Shown here: piece by piece, positions 1 to 10,515 of the stretch
Layout: each line of letters starts with the position of its first letter
Numbering within the stretch: the first letter of the stretch is position 1
Origin: Desmodesmus armatus
Taxonomy: Eukaryota; Chlorophyta; Chlorophyceae; Sphaeropleales; Scenedesmaceae
DNA length: 64,000 nucleotides
Direction of reading: 5' to 3'
Assembly: GCA_007449985.2 (NCBI GenBank)
Contig: VIIQ02000649.1
Location: 186,001 to 250,000 of the forward strand
Position numbers and translations under genes: made by a program
The notes under the pieces: generated by a model
What the model saw: the letters and a program-made list of their open reading frames with translations, nothing else
Databases searched by the model: none
Told to the model about the DNA's origin: nothing

Positions 1-460
1 GTGCACAGCAAACTCGGCCAAGCATCAGAGTATGCTGAACAAAATGCCTACCCTCCAAACCAAGACAAGTATCAGCCAGGACTACATGCGAGTGCGAATG
101 CACATGCATGTGGCATGCACACCATAACCCAGAAAAAGGTGCACAAACCCTAGCACAACTGCACCAAAGTAACAGCCAGACACTTGGCTGGGTTCTGGCT
201 AAGGCACAACTGTGCAGAAGCCCTGCGGATGAGCACAAGCCGGGCACTGCATGCACCCTTAGCACTGCATCCTGTCAGTGGCGTGCCCCGCAGGCACTGA
301 AAAAGTGAGAAAAACTAGTATGTGCGGCCCCATGCTTCATGAAAGGTCAAACTGGATGCCTATTGACAACAACTGGGCATGTGCAAACTGCCCACCAACC
401 ACCAAACTGTGTTCATCTGTTGTGCAGACCCATGCTGCTTACTCTACAACACACAATACT
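1..460. other. no gene recognised
   Basis: I see no convincing coding sequence, splice pattern or RNA gene here. Short open frames overlap on both strands and none resembles a family I know. The stretch lies beyond the 3' side of the retrotransposon remnant on the minus strand and may be part of that element. Confidence 0.3.
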
Positions 461-1099
461 CTACACAGCAGGGATCACAACCACTCCTGCTGCCACAACT
501 GCAGGCAGCACACGCCTCCCCATGTATGGGTTGAGGTGCACCAACACAATCGGCTCCTCAATCACCACCTCCTGCAAGCCTGTAACCAGCTTACACCGAC
601 TGATGCGTGTGATAAAGCTGGCTGGCAGCACACCTGCTGCTGCCAGGCTCTCACAGTGAGCGTGCAAAATGGTGCTCACATCACCACCAGAGAGAACATG
701 CGCGCCTTCAGCAAAGCCCAACCTGCTCAGACTACTGCTGTCCTGCATAGAGGCACGGACTGCAGACCCAAAGCATGGGTTCCTGAGCACTCCCTCTGGG
801 CAGCAGTATGCCAGTACTAACCGCACTGGCTCCTGCTCCCCTGGCGCCAAGCGCCGCAAACCCAAAGCATCCCCCACAGCAGCCCCCAAAGGAATGCTGC
901 CTGGGAAAACCACCTGCTGCTCCCTGAAATCCAGGAGGGCAGCTCCCTCTCCTGATAAAGACAACCCGACATCCACGCTGCGCACAACCTCCAGATGGGC
1001 TGTCACAGGCTCCAGCAAGCCAAAGGCCCGTGGTTGCACCACGTACGCCTCTACAACTGCAGTGACGGCTGCCATGCCGCACCTGCATGCACATTGCAA
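461..1099 (-). CDS. unrecognised ORF, possibly part of the adjacent retroelement
   Basis: An uninterrupted frame of 212 codons starting at an ATG at 1099. The composition is protein-like (rich in Val, Ala, Leu and Gly, few Cys or Trp), unlike the low-complexity shadow frames around it. I do not recognise a domain; there is no clear aspartic protease, reverse transcriptase or integrase signature. It lies 145 bases downstream, on the same strand, of the integrase/PHD remnant, so it could be a 3' ORF of that element or an unrelated fragment. It may equally be a chance frame. Confidence 0.3.
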   Translation of the reverse strand: MQCACRCGMAAVTAVVEAYVVQPRAFGLLEPVTAHLEVVRSVDVGLSLSGEGAALLDFREQQVVFPGSIPLGAAVGDALGLRRLAPGEQEPVRLVLAYCCPEGVLRNPCFGSAVRASMQDSSSLSRLGFAEGAHVLSGGDVSTILHAHCESLAAAGVLPASFITRISRCKLVTGLQEVVIEEPIVLVHLNPYMGRRVLPAVVAAGVVVIPAV

Positions 1100-1244
1100 T
1101 CAGAGGCAAAAAGCATCCCAAAAGAAAACAAGTGAAAGCAGCCCTGCCAAATGAGGATACACATACCACAAAACCCCAACCATCCATCCCAGCCCTCCCA
1201 GTGCAGCCTTCCCTGGTGTGCAGCAGCGGCCCTAAGGCGGCATG

Positions 1245-2588
1245 CTACTGTTCCAGGGATGGCGGCGCAGGGATCGCCACTGCTGAGGGCAGCTGCGTGC
1301 CAGCCGGCATGAGCCACTTGGTGAGTGCCCGCCGGGTGGCTTCCTGGGTAGCCCCATCCTGATGCACTACCAGGAAGTAGTAGGGCCTGTACTGTGCCCC
1401 TCGGTAGTGCACCCTGCCCCAGTAGCTGGCTGGCAGCCCCGTTGCCGGGTCGTGCTTGCTCTTGAGCAGCAACCTGCCATCCAACCCTGCTGCTGTGTCA
1501 TCCCTGCGACGCATGGCTGCAGAAGGGAACAGCACTGGGCGCTGCACCTCACCCTGAATGAGCTGGCGCTGCTGCTCCCGTGCTGCTGCATCTGCTGAGG
1601 TGTAGCCCTCCTCCACACACTGCGGGCAAAGCCAATCCCCGCTGGGTACTGCATTGATCGGCGGCTGCAAGCAGAATGTGTGATACCCTGCGTTGCATAT
1701 GTCGCACAGCAGCAGATGGGATTCTGGCTCCTCCCACCCGCACACATCACACACGATATGGTCCACATCATCCACCAGCAGAGGGTCAACCGCCCCATCC
1801 AAGTGCGGCAGGTGGCAGGGCGCGCAGTGGTCGCTGTGGACCTCTGCTGTGCGGCCGCACTTGCCCTGCAACTGCAGCACCCCTGACGGCAGGACCTGCT
1901 TGACCCTGAGAATGCTGGGCTTTGCCTGCGGCTGCAGCGTACTGTGTCGCTGCAACTGCTGTGTGTACACATAGTCCCCTGGCTGGAACCGGTACATGCG
2001 TGGCTGGTAACCCTTGGACCTGACCACTGCGTAGCGGCGCTGGTCCCTGTGCTGCGCGATGCTGAGATTCTCGAGCGCCTCAGGGCAGAGGCGCTGTACG
2101 AGTTCCCGGCGCTGTAAAAGGTCTGTGGCTGCTGCTGCAGGGTCATCAAACTGCAGAGGCTGCTGCAAGCCGCTGCGTACTGCTGGGGGCACTACCGGCC
2201 GCCTGGCGAACAGCAGCTCGTAGGGTGTGAACCCTGTGCTGCTGTGAGGGCTGCACCTATACCCTAGGGTAAGCCAGGCGACGTCAGTGTCCCAGTCGTC
2301 AAGCTTGTGCCGCTGCAGACACATCTTGCGCAGGGCGCGCTTGACGATGTCCACAGCCTTCTCTGCCTGCCCATTACCCACTGCCGAGCCCAAAGCCACG
2401 AAGCACGAAACTCCAAACCTCGACACAACCCCTGCACTCTGAGGGGCAACACTGCAACTCGGACTCAAATGGCATAACTTATCATGCATATATGAGGTAA
2501 AGACGACCAGAAACAAGCAATCACTACACAACTGGTCAATGCTGGTTTGACCAGGCTGTTCCTGCAGCCAAGAATGATCACAACACAC
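1245..2588 (-). pseudogene. Ty3-like polyprotein remnant: integrase C-terminal half, PHD finger, reader-like tail
   Basis: The recognisable part starts near 2440. It opens with the end of an integrase core, where the motif GNGQAEKAV (about 2350-2375) holds the Glu of the DDE triad. Then comes the segment of the YELLFARRP type and a basic C-terminal domain. A complete C4HC3 PHD finger follows at about 1618-1751: CDVC, CDIC, a His and Cys in GYHTFC, then CPQC. The last 100 residues contain YWGRVHYRG and RPYYFLVV, which look like a Tudor/chromo-type reader (inference). Reverse transcriptase, RNase H and the two integrase Asp residues are missing, so this is a 5'-truncated copy. The N-terminal 50 residues of the open frame are probably unrelated flank. 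On its upstream side it abuts the 3' part of LRR copy A, suggesting it inserted into or recombined with that gene. Confidence 0.75.
2532..2554. repeat. inverted repeat, first member of a pair
   Basis: CTGGTCAA and TTGACCAG form a perfect 8-bp inverted repeat around a 7-base loop. The same palindrome with a 3-base loop occurs at 10495-10515. Both sit in non-coding DNA near LRR copies A and B. Function unknown. Confidence 0.5.
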
Positions 2589-2604
2589 CCCATCGGGCGG
2601 CTAC

Positions 2605-3260
2605 ATGTTCGGGCGCGACAAATTCTGCTACAAAGCAGCATGTGGGTTTGGGGAAGTGTGTCCGCAGGTGGTGGCTCAGCTGACAAGACTGAGGGAGCTA
2701 CACTTGCAGTGTCCTGCTTGGTTCTCAGAAGATGTCCTGCTGCACTTGACACAGCTGCGGGATTTGACGAAACTGCACTTTGTTGGCCCGCTGGATGAAC
2801 ATTTTACTGACACACATCTGACTGCTGAGGTAGGTGTCAGCGAGTTCCCCACTCCTCCTGGCTTACCTTGGTGGTGCCTGCTTCTAGCTGGATCCGATTG
2901 TGGTACTACCACAACTGGATCCTTCATTTCCACAGAATTGCCATACGATTGTGAGGTACATGCCTGCATTGATGGATGCGAATGATTAACCCATAGCTGG
3001 GCCTCCGGGTGATATATTACCCAGTGCATTGTCATGCAAAGTTCTTCAAAGTGCCGTGCATTTCTACACCACAGCACCCTGGACTGTTGAACATAACTTC
3101 AACCCTTACTATCCTGGTTGCACTGCTGCGCCTGCCCCTGGTGTGTTGATTTGTGTAGGCCCCTGGTGATGAGCCCGTGTGGCGCCAGATACTGCAGTTG
3201 CACCTTGCACACAGTGATCCTGCGCTGGCACAGCAGGCGGCTGCAGCGTTGGCAGAATGA
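2605..3260 (+). pseudogene. LRR copy A: 3' fragment of an F-box-like/LRR gene
   Basis: Only the last LRRs of the long exon remain, from about 2632 (the stretch CPQVVAQLTRLREL) to a splice donor GAG|GTAGGT at about 2829. The last coding exon is intact at 3159-3260: 102 nt, acceptor TGTAG, tail APGDEPVWRQILQLHL and so on, TGA at 3258-3260. The fragment is most similar to copy F at the right of the window, which has CPQVVAQLTRLRDLR at the same place. The 5' part is gone, replaced by the retrotransposon remnant. The tail exon shows no frame damage, so loss of the front may be recent. The protein frame is clear, but the fragment is unlikely to be expressed as a full protein. Confidence 0.75.
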
Positions 3261-4599
3261 CGGTGAGATACCAGCAACCGCAACACCGAAGGCAGGGGGC
3301 GTCCTCAGCGCCCACTCACAGGGCACCTTTCGATATCGGCCTTAGCTCCCTGTTGCAGCTAGGCTGGGACCATGCATCAATCAAGAGGAGAACGGCCCTA
3401 CTTGCAGGCGGTTCCATAGTATGTTAATGCATGTGGCTGTTGGGTGAGTTGTGAGCTTCCAGCTGAGCCTTGTTGCGCAGATCAGCTGATGGGCTGTGCT
3501 CTTATTTTGTCCTGGTCTAACCCACTGTGTTTCGTGCGTCTGTGTTGTGTGCTGTGTTGTGCCTTTGCTAGAGCTGACCTGCCGCATCTGCTGCTGCTGC
3601 TGCTGCTGCTGCCTTGGCAGGCCTCGGGCAAAAATGGACAGGCGTGGCAGCACGTGCACGGCAGCAGCAGCCCCGGCTGCTGCACCCTCAGGACCACTGC
3701 AGCTGGTGCAGCTGATGGGGCTGCTGGTGTGCCGGTTGTGTTGACGGCAGGAGTGGAGCAGCAACAGTTCTTGAAAGCAGCCTGCATGGTTGTGAGTCTG
3801 CTTATGTTGCTGTCAGCCGGGGGCTGCTAGAGCTTGGTTGTATAGCTGGGGTGCCAGCCTGCAGCTGCTGCAGTGCAGCAGATGTGTAGGTATAGTATGG
3901 CACAGCATGCACGACAGCAGCATGGTTGTGGATGTGGGCTTTACTCATTGCAAGTGCCAGCTGTGCTGTGCTGTGCTGGGCAGGACAAGTTGGGGTGTGT
4001 CGCATGCTCAGGAGCGTGAGTCTCTTTTGCATGATGCTCCCTCGTCATGCTGCCAGTGTTTGCTGGCATGAGTACTACAGCCTCATTGCTGCAGGAGCGC
4101 AAGGGATGCATGCTTCGGGTGCGGCTTCGGGTGCTGGGGCCACCATGCACTCTTGGCATTGGTCAGGTGTGGTCCTGAGCTGTTCAACAGCTTGATGTTG
4201 CCCAGTGGGGGTGCTTGTGAAGTGTGTGTTGTTTTCTTTTTGTTGTCTCAAAATGAGGCTAATTGCAGTGCGCTGCTGGCTTCATTGGCAGCTTGGCGCA
4301 TCTCAGGCACAAGTGGGTGGTGCTGATCTCTTCCGCAGCAGGCTTGAGCCAAGCATCAACCCTGTCTGCAGTGTTGTTTGCTGTCAACGTTTGTTGTTGC
4401 GCCAAGGACTTGCCAGTCAGTGTCTAGCCTCTGTGCCATGTTATGTCACCTGACCCACTGGTGCAATATCACATCTTTGGCTGAAATGCGAGTGTGTTAC
4501 CAGCCAGTATCTTGATTTGCTTGAAACATCGTTCGACCAACTCAGCGCGAAAAAGCAGCCAACCACTCCGCACAGCACTGCAGGCAGTGCAATACAGTA
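3261..4599 (+). repeat. 3' flank of LRR copy A, duplicated at the right of the window
   Basis: There is no separate gene that I can name. From about 3600 to 4260 the sequence is clearly related to the reverse complement of 58915-59620, the flank of copy F. A diverged relative lies at about 55700-56170 (copy E). Shared blocks include a segment translating as DRRG.TCTAAAAPA.APSG and one translating as MMLPRHAASVC.HEYYSLIAA. The first follows a pyrimidine-rich CTG run near 3588-3611 and an acceptor-like CAG. These blocks may be further exons, 3' UTR or simply co-duplicated DNA. Confidence 0.5.
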
Positions 4600-4760
4600 C
4601 AGCCCTCGAATCAACACGACACACAGAAACTACCTGTTTGAGGAAGACGCTGAAAAAAATTACTTAACAAACCACGCACAAGGTGCGTGGTACCGTGCGG
4701 ACGCCCTGTCCTGCAACAAGCAGCTCTGCTGCTGTCACAGAGAGTTTCCTTGCATCAGCA
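4600..4760 (+). promoter_or_regulatory. conserved upstream block of LRR genes B and E
   Basis: This stretch matches the region upstream of copy E on the other strand (about 58480-58660). Both have an AATACAGTACAGCCCTCG-like element, a CACAAGGTGCGTGGTAC element and a GAGAGTTTCCTT element in the same order. A weaker match lies upstream of copy D near 55080-55260. It is presumably 5' UTR or promoter that was duplicated with the gene. I see no TATA box that I would trust. Confidence 0.4.
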
Positions 4761-6287
4761 GGCCCTTTGCTTCCGCACAGCCATGGACAAATATATGTAG
4801 TTTGACGTTCATCACCCACCAACCAGCTCATCGACCTGCTCATAGCTTCTTGCCAATGCCGCTATGTGCCGCTGCTACGCAGGATGGCCAGTGACATGCC
4901 CGGATCGTCCTTGCTGTTGGCGCTGCCAGATCCCTGCCTGCAGGCAGTACTCCAGTGCTTAGCAGCTGACGACCAACACAGCTTGTTCAGTGCCGCCAGG
5001 GCCCACAGCAGGTTGCACCAGGCAGCTGTGACAGCGCTGCGCAGCATAACAGCACGCTGCAACAACAAGCAACAGGTGGACAGCGTGCTGCTGTACCTGC
5101 GCAAGAACAGCCAGCATGTGAATAGCGTAGAGCTCATTGGGAAGGAGACGGCTACAGTCAAGCTGCGCCGGCTGCCGCAGAACCTCCAGCTGAACACCTT
5201 GAAGCTTCAGTACATTCGCCTGCAGATGGGCCGCGCAGGCTTTCAGGGCGTGCTGGGGGCTGCCGCTACAGCAGCCCTCAAGCAGCTGCGGCTCAAGGAC
5301 TGTAATTTTGCCGTAGAGGGTGCGGATGAGGATGAGGGGATTGCAGCAGCGCTGTCGCAGCTGCCTGCTGGGCTGGAGCACCTCAGCATCGACGGCGGGT
5401 GTGGGGGCCAGTTCCCCATCGGCGTGTTGCCGCGGCTGCAGCAGCTCACTTACCTAGAGCTTTGGGAGGTTGGGCTGCTGGTCCTCGAAGATGTCACTTA
5501 CAAGCGTGCTGACAGTGATGCTGACGTGGACAGTGGTGAGGGCGGGGGCGATGACAGGCCCGACACACCTCTGCTGCAGCCCCTACAGGCTTTGACCCGG
5601 CTGGTTGACCTTCGGCTGGGTGCTGTGCCCTCAGATGACAAATGGAACTTTCCAGAAGTGCTGACAGGCATGCAGAACCTCACACGCTTGGAACTGTGCG
5701 GAGACGTGATGGAAGAGGGAGAGGTGGATCTTGAGCCAGCTGTGCTGATTGGCAAGACCCGGCTGCAGCACTTGCAGCTGAGTTTCACTGGGGTGGTCGG
5801 CGGTGCAGCGGGGGTGGCGCAGCTGCTGTCCCACCTGCAGCCCCTGCAGCAGCTGACGCACCTAGATTTGAACGGTTGCTGGCAGAATGTGGGGCATGGC
5901 AACCCTCCTGCAGCAGCCTACTCAGCCCTGACAGCAAGCAGCAAGCTGCAGCTCCTGGACATCAGCACGTGCTGTTTGCCGGGAGATGCGTGGCAGTATA
6001 TATTCCCTGCTGGCAGGCAGCTGCCACACCTGACGTCACTCAGCATTTCAAAGGTCACCCAACCGTCAGGGGAGTATGCCCCATCTCCTGAAGGCAGCCG
6101 GTTGGTCAGCTGCTGCCCTGGCCTGCAGTACCTGGATATCGAGCGGCTGAAGAGCTGTGCAGATCTGCTGCCTGCCCTGCAGGGGCTGAGCGGACTGCGC
6201 ACTCTGCATTTAGCTGCTGAAGAGGACGCAGTGGCAGGCATTTTGCAGGCGGTGTGTCAGCTGACAGGGCTGAGGGAGCTGAGTATG

Positions 6288-6869
6288 TGTAGTGCCATTA
6301 TTTGTTACCTTGCTTTCTTTTCTTCCTTGAATCTTTTTCTGTGCTTCTGCACGCTCAGCGCACAACAGCACGGCAACCACGACGCTCAGCGCCATGATTC
6401 TGCGACTCGTCCACACTCGCAACGTGTCTGACTGGATGGCAACGGAACCGACTGCTGACTCAGGCTAGCTCAAATCGCAAGCAGGACAACACGCATCACT
6501 TTGCAGTGGGCGTGCAGGCCTAGACTCTCTCCCCCTCCAGGAGGAAGACTGAGACAAACGAGCCGAATTGACAACCAGGAAGACAACGGAATGAAGAACA
6601 AAGCCGAAACAACAGACAAACCCACAGACGAAACAACCAACCGGACACGGAGCGGCACCAACAGGATGTGACGGTAACAAACCACAAACCAAGCCAAAGC
6701 ACTGACTCCCACACCAGCAACGCAAAAACACACACACTCCCAACGGTGCTGCAAGGGAGAGCAGCGGGCTAAGGGCAAGCAGCTCTGCAGATGTGTGACA
6801 GGAGTGACACTTGAACACAACTGACACACAGGAGCACACCATCACCATGTGTGGCAATGTAGCACTACA
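6288..6869 (-). repeat. putative 3' LTR, 582 bp, bounded by TGTAGTGC / GCACTACA
   Basis: On the plus strand the segment begins TGTAGTGC and ends GCACTACA, an 8-bp perfect terminal inverted repeat with TG...CA ends as LTRs have. It lies directly beyond the stop of the polyprotein (6918) and ends exactly where the LRR reading frame of the host breaks. A near-perfect copy of its first 22 plus-strand bases recurs at 6873-6894, just outside the other end. That may be the stump of a second LTR in tandem. Confidence 0.6.
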
Positions 6870-7514
6870 TAATGTAGTGCCATGATTTGTTACCGCCACA
6901 ACCAAGCCAACCCCGGTTCAACCAGCCATGCCCAGAGCAGCCCGAACAGAAGACTTGTCCAGGTAGCGGGCAAGGTTAGTGATGTTGCGCTTGAACAGCA
7001 CGGTGTCCTTGAAACGGGTGTCACCCGTGGCAAGCACAACCACACCACTATCGCGAAGCTCCACAACCCTGAAGGGACCCAGCACAGCCTTGTCCAAGGC
7101 AGCCACAGGACCCGACAGCACCTCCAAAACCAAATCACCCACCTTCAACTCTGGCAACTTACGCAACCCAGCACCGCGAAGCGGCCACGCGGCCGCATTC
7201 TGCCGGAACTGCTCACGGATTTGATCAAACACAGCCTTGTCAACGGCCAGCATGCGCTCACGCAGCTGCCGGACATGCTCAAAGGGAGCCGGGCACTCAG
7301 CATCCTCCAAAGAGAGATCTGAGGCCAAAGAAACACCAGCACGGACAGCAGACAACAGAACCTGACCCATGGGAAGCACTGGCACAGGCTGCCTGCCAAA
7401 CACCATCTCAAAGGGCGACATACCCAAAGCAGAATGCAACCTCGCCCAATACTGCTGACGCGCCACCGGCACGCTCTGCAGCCAATGCACGGGGTGATCA
7501 TTGACATGCTTCAG

Positions 7515-9002
7515 TGTGGTCCGAAGGGTGGTGGGTGGCAGTGGCGGTGGGTGCAGCCCGGCACAACGGGTGGCAGCAGGGCAGAGCAGTGGGGGAGGGG
7601 TGCAGGGACAGAGGCCAACAGGTGCAACTATTGATCTGACTCTGCTGGTGCTGCAACGAGTTGTACTGAGTTGTTATAACACCCTGTCACCACTGCGGTA
7701 CCAGCCCTTTCCACTAGACTTATGGAAACGAGTGTACGAGGTTGCAGCAGTAGACTTGCAGAGGTGCACAGCAGTAGAACAGTAGAGTGTGATAGAGTAG
7801 GCCTGCAGGAGCTTTGGAGCAGTGAAGCACTGACAGGCTGGCACACTGAAAGCAGTGCCAGCAAGACTGGAAGCACAGGAGACCGGACAGCACTGTGGCT
7901 GTGACAGCACGGAGCAGAAAGCGTCAGGGACGCATAAACGTATCAGGCCTTCTAGTTACACGTAGATGCAGCATACGTGGGGAAAACCTGTTTCCTGCTT
8001 TTGCAGCAGCAGGCGCGCGCTTATATAGGCGTACAGAAAGAGCTTCTAGAAGCTTCCAGAAGCTTCCAAAAGCTTCGGATGCACCAAACGGGCAACTGAC
8101 AGCACCCTTGGAATCAGAAAAATACAAGGATTCCAATGGTGCAGGCCGCAGGGCCTGAAAGTGCCTGTACGCAAAGATAAAGAAGGGCCTTAGAACATTC
8201 TGGAAGGTCCTTACACAGGCATTTGTAGGGCTCGAAATCCTCACCAAAATAACATTGACCGGTCAAAGAACAAACTGTGAGGTACGTGTGGCCTGCATGG
8301 AGGCTTCACCCTGACGAGTGTAATCGCCACCCGCAGGCACGAACAGCGTGCAACAAAAGGGACAACATGAACGTACGAGATGCTTTCCACAAGCTCACGT
8401 GCTGTTGTGCCATCGTCATGTCATTTCAACTCTTTCGGCTTTCACCCGGCACAGCAGGCCCTCAAAGCAACCGTAACAAGTCAAGACATCGTTCCGTGAC
8501 TCGACCGTTCGCAGGCGTGCTGGCAGAACGCAGGAAAGGCATGCCTCGAACATCAGCAGTAGCACTTGCACAGCACCAGCCTGGCAGGACTGGGAGGCCA
8601 CAGCACATGGTGCTTGCTGGTGCGATATATTATTCAATGCTACAGCAACCCCTCACAACCTCACAACCATGCACAGGGGCTGTGCAACATGCAAAGGGAT
8701 CAGGGGTCCCTTCCTCCCTGCAGCAGCGCTGAGACAGGGGAAAAGCATGCAAACTGGCATGCATGCTTTATTGCCATCGACTATTCAAAGCTATATCAAC
8801 ACGTCACAACCCCTCAGTCATGTACAGCAGCTGTGCAGCATGCACTGGGGTCATTGGCCCTGTGTCCACGCGCAACAGCACTGATTGAGGGCAGAGTGTG
8901 CAGGCAGTGTGCATATGCATATGACAAAGGCAGGTATGCTTCGTCACACGAAAACACTGACAGGTACTAGTTTTCATGGCCCACACCAGCTGTGTCGCCA
9001 CA
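7515..9002 (-). mobile_element. 1.49 kb solo-LTR-like insertion in the integrase
   Basis: The boundaries are defined by the integrase frame on either side. The insert starts TGTGGTCC and ends GTCGCCACA, so TGTGG/CCACA terminal inverted repeats with TG...CA ends. CAG flanks both sides (7512-7514 and 9003-9005), and removing one CAG plus the insert keeps the integrase in frame. No open frame of consequence lies inside. On the minus strand it has heat-shock elements and a TATA box placed as in a promoter (separate entry). It therefore looks like a solo LTR of another retrotransposon; a non-autonomous DNA element is the alternative. This is a second-level nested insertion. Confidence 0.65.
8019..8205 (-). 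promoter_or_regulatory. heat-shock-element/TATA promoter in the LTR-like insertion
   Basis: At 8044-8076 a run of alternating TTC and GAA triplets spaced by two bases forms a heat-shock-factor site. It has five perfect units plus one with a mismatch (AAA for GAA). A second site with three perfect units (GAACATTCTGGAA) lies at 8193-8205. On the minus strand these precede a TATA box (TATATA at 8022-8027) by 17 bp. HSF sites close to a TATA box are the usual arrangement in heat-shock promoters; transcription would run leftwards from about 7990. Function is inferred from sequence only. Confidence 0.7.
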
Positions 9003-10494
9003 CAGCAGCATGGACTTGAAAGTGTCAACCAAGCGCTCAACCACACCATTGGCTGCAGGGTGACAAGCAGTTGTGCGCACATGCTCAATGCCTAAGCGCG
9101 CCAACAAGTGCAGAAACTCTGTTTCAAACTCAGTGCCGTTGTCCGACGTGACATGGCTAGGCACAAAATACCTGCAGATCCACGCATAGTACAAGGCACG
9201 AGCAACTGAGGCAGGCTTCTTGTCGTAAATGACAGCAAACTCAGCCGCCTTGGTAAAGTAATCGATCATAATAACAACATTAGCTTTCACCGGCTTCTCT
9301 GGCATGGAAACACGACCCTGCACATCCACAATAGGGGTGTCGAAGGGGCCACAGAGGTCAACGTGCACATGCTCAAACGGCCCACGCACAACAGGCTCCT
9401 GCAACGGGATTGGGGCAGCCTATGGCATAGCCAGCTTGCGGCGCTGGCAAGAATCACACTGCGCGACAAACAGGCGAGCATCGGCCGAAACACCGCGCCA
9501 ATAGAAGTGCTGCTGCATGGCAGCAACAAGGCGCTTGACACCAGCATGCCCTAAGGCATCATGCATACAACGCAGAAGATCCCACCGGTAGTGCAACGGG
9601 GGACAGGTACGCCACAAAACAGAACCGTCAGGGGCATGGGAAGCCACCTGCAACCAGCCAGACATGCGGGGGTGTGGCCGTAAAGACCAGGCTCTGTGAC
9701 GCATTGCACGGGCCTGCCTTGCAGGAAGAGCCGACAACAAAGCATCCTCATGACCAGACAACACATACGACACCAACAGGTCATCGCAGTAAGGGTCATT
9801 CAAACCATACTGCAAGATCGGGGCAGGATCTCTCAGCTCCTCAAGATTGGAGAAGAGAACATCACACCCAGGACACAGCCACTCACCACTGGGGACAGTG
9901 GACATGGGCGGCATAACACAGCGCAGGTGAATGCACTTGTTGCAACCAGAGCAGATGGTGAGGTTATCAAACCCACCAGGATGTCCATGCGTTGTGCAAA
10001 AGAGGAGGTGTTGAAGCTGACACAGCTGAGGCAGTTGAATGTGCTGACATATGATGAAGTAGGGCGAGATCTTGTCCAGTTGATTTGTTTCACTTGTGAG
10101 GTGGGTGATGCACGCATGCTTGATTGTCAGATCAAGTTGTATAGGAATGCCTGTTTGCCTCCCTTGTATTCTCTGTCAAAAGTATGTTGTTGCTCCCTTT
10201 CCTTGCCTGTTGTCCATTTCAAATGGTTGGCTTCCTGACAGCTTTGCTGTGTGTGTCCGCTGGGTTGGCTGTTGCCTGACATGTCTGACAACCGTTGTGG
10301 CTGTGACAGCCACAAACAACACCACCAGTGGGTCTCAGGGCACTTTTGTCGTGGCACAGGTGCTGAGCTGTTGAATTTGGCTAAACCCTCAGCCCGACAT
10401 TGGTCTGGCGTGTACATGCCGCGGATCCTGCAGCTTGCCTCAACAACAACAAACTCTGCCGATACTGGCTGTGTTTTACCCCAATTAGCAAAAG

Positions 10495-10515
10495 CCTGGT
10501 CAATGGTTGACCAGG
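10495..10515. repeat. inverted repeat, second member of a pair
   Basis: CCTGGTCAA and TTGACCAGG are perfect 9-bp arms around a 3-base loop. It is the same palindrome as at 2532-2554. It lies in the intron between the two coding exons of LRR copy B. Confidence 0.5.

Larger units (their letters stand above)
6918..9962 (-). pseudogene. Ty3-like polyprotein: partial PHD, integrase zinc domain, DDE core and C-terminus
   Basis: One frame runs from about 9962 to 6918 apart from two lesions. The order is: the second half of a PHD finger (CSGC, then HLRC, then CPGC), a linker, an H2C2 zinc domain (HDALGHAG, then CDSCQRRK), the integrase core, and a C-terminal domain. In the core the Asp residues lie in HVDLCGPF and SDNGTEFE and the Glu in NGVVERLV. 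Lesion one is an in-frame TAG at 9420-9422 between zinc domain and core. Lesion two is the insertion at 7515-9002, after the residues FKSMLL; the frame continues on the far side with KHVNDHPVHW. The catalytic triad is otherwise intact. The stop is at 6918-6920, close to the LTR. Confidence 0.8.
6288..9986 (-). mobile_element. 5'-truncated Ty3-like LTR retrotransposon inside LRR copy B
   Basis: The element reads on the minus strand, opposite to its host gene. It contains part of a PHD finger, the H2C2 zinc-binding and DDE core of an integrase, the integrase C-terminus, then a terminal LTR at 6288-6869. gag, protease, reverse transcriptase, RNase H and the 5' LTR are absent. The triplet ATG flanks both sides (6285-6287 and 9987-9989), and removing one copy plus the element restores the host frame. 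A 3-bp duplication is short for this class, so the true target-site duplication is uncertain. Confidence 0.75.

Noticed and set aside
7895..8247. Open frames over the heat-shock elements
   Set aside because: They arise from the TTC/GAA repeats and lie inside a solo-LTR-like insert; no coding features.
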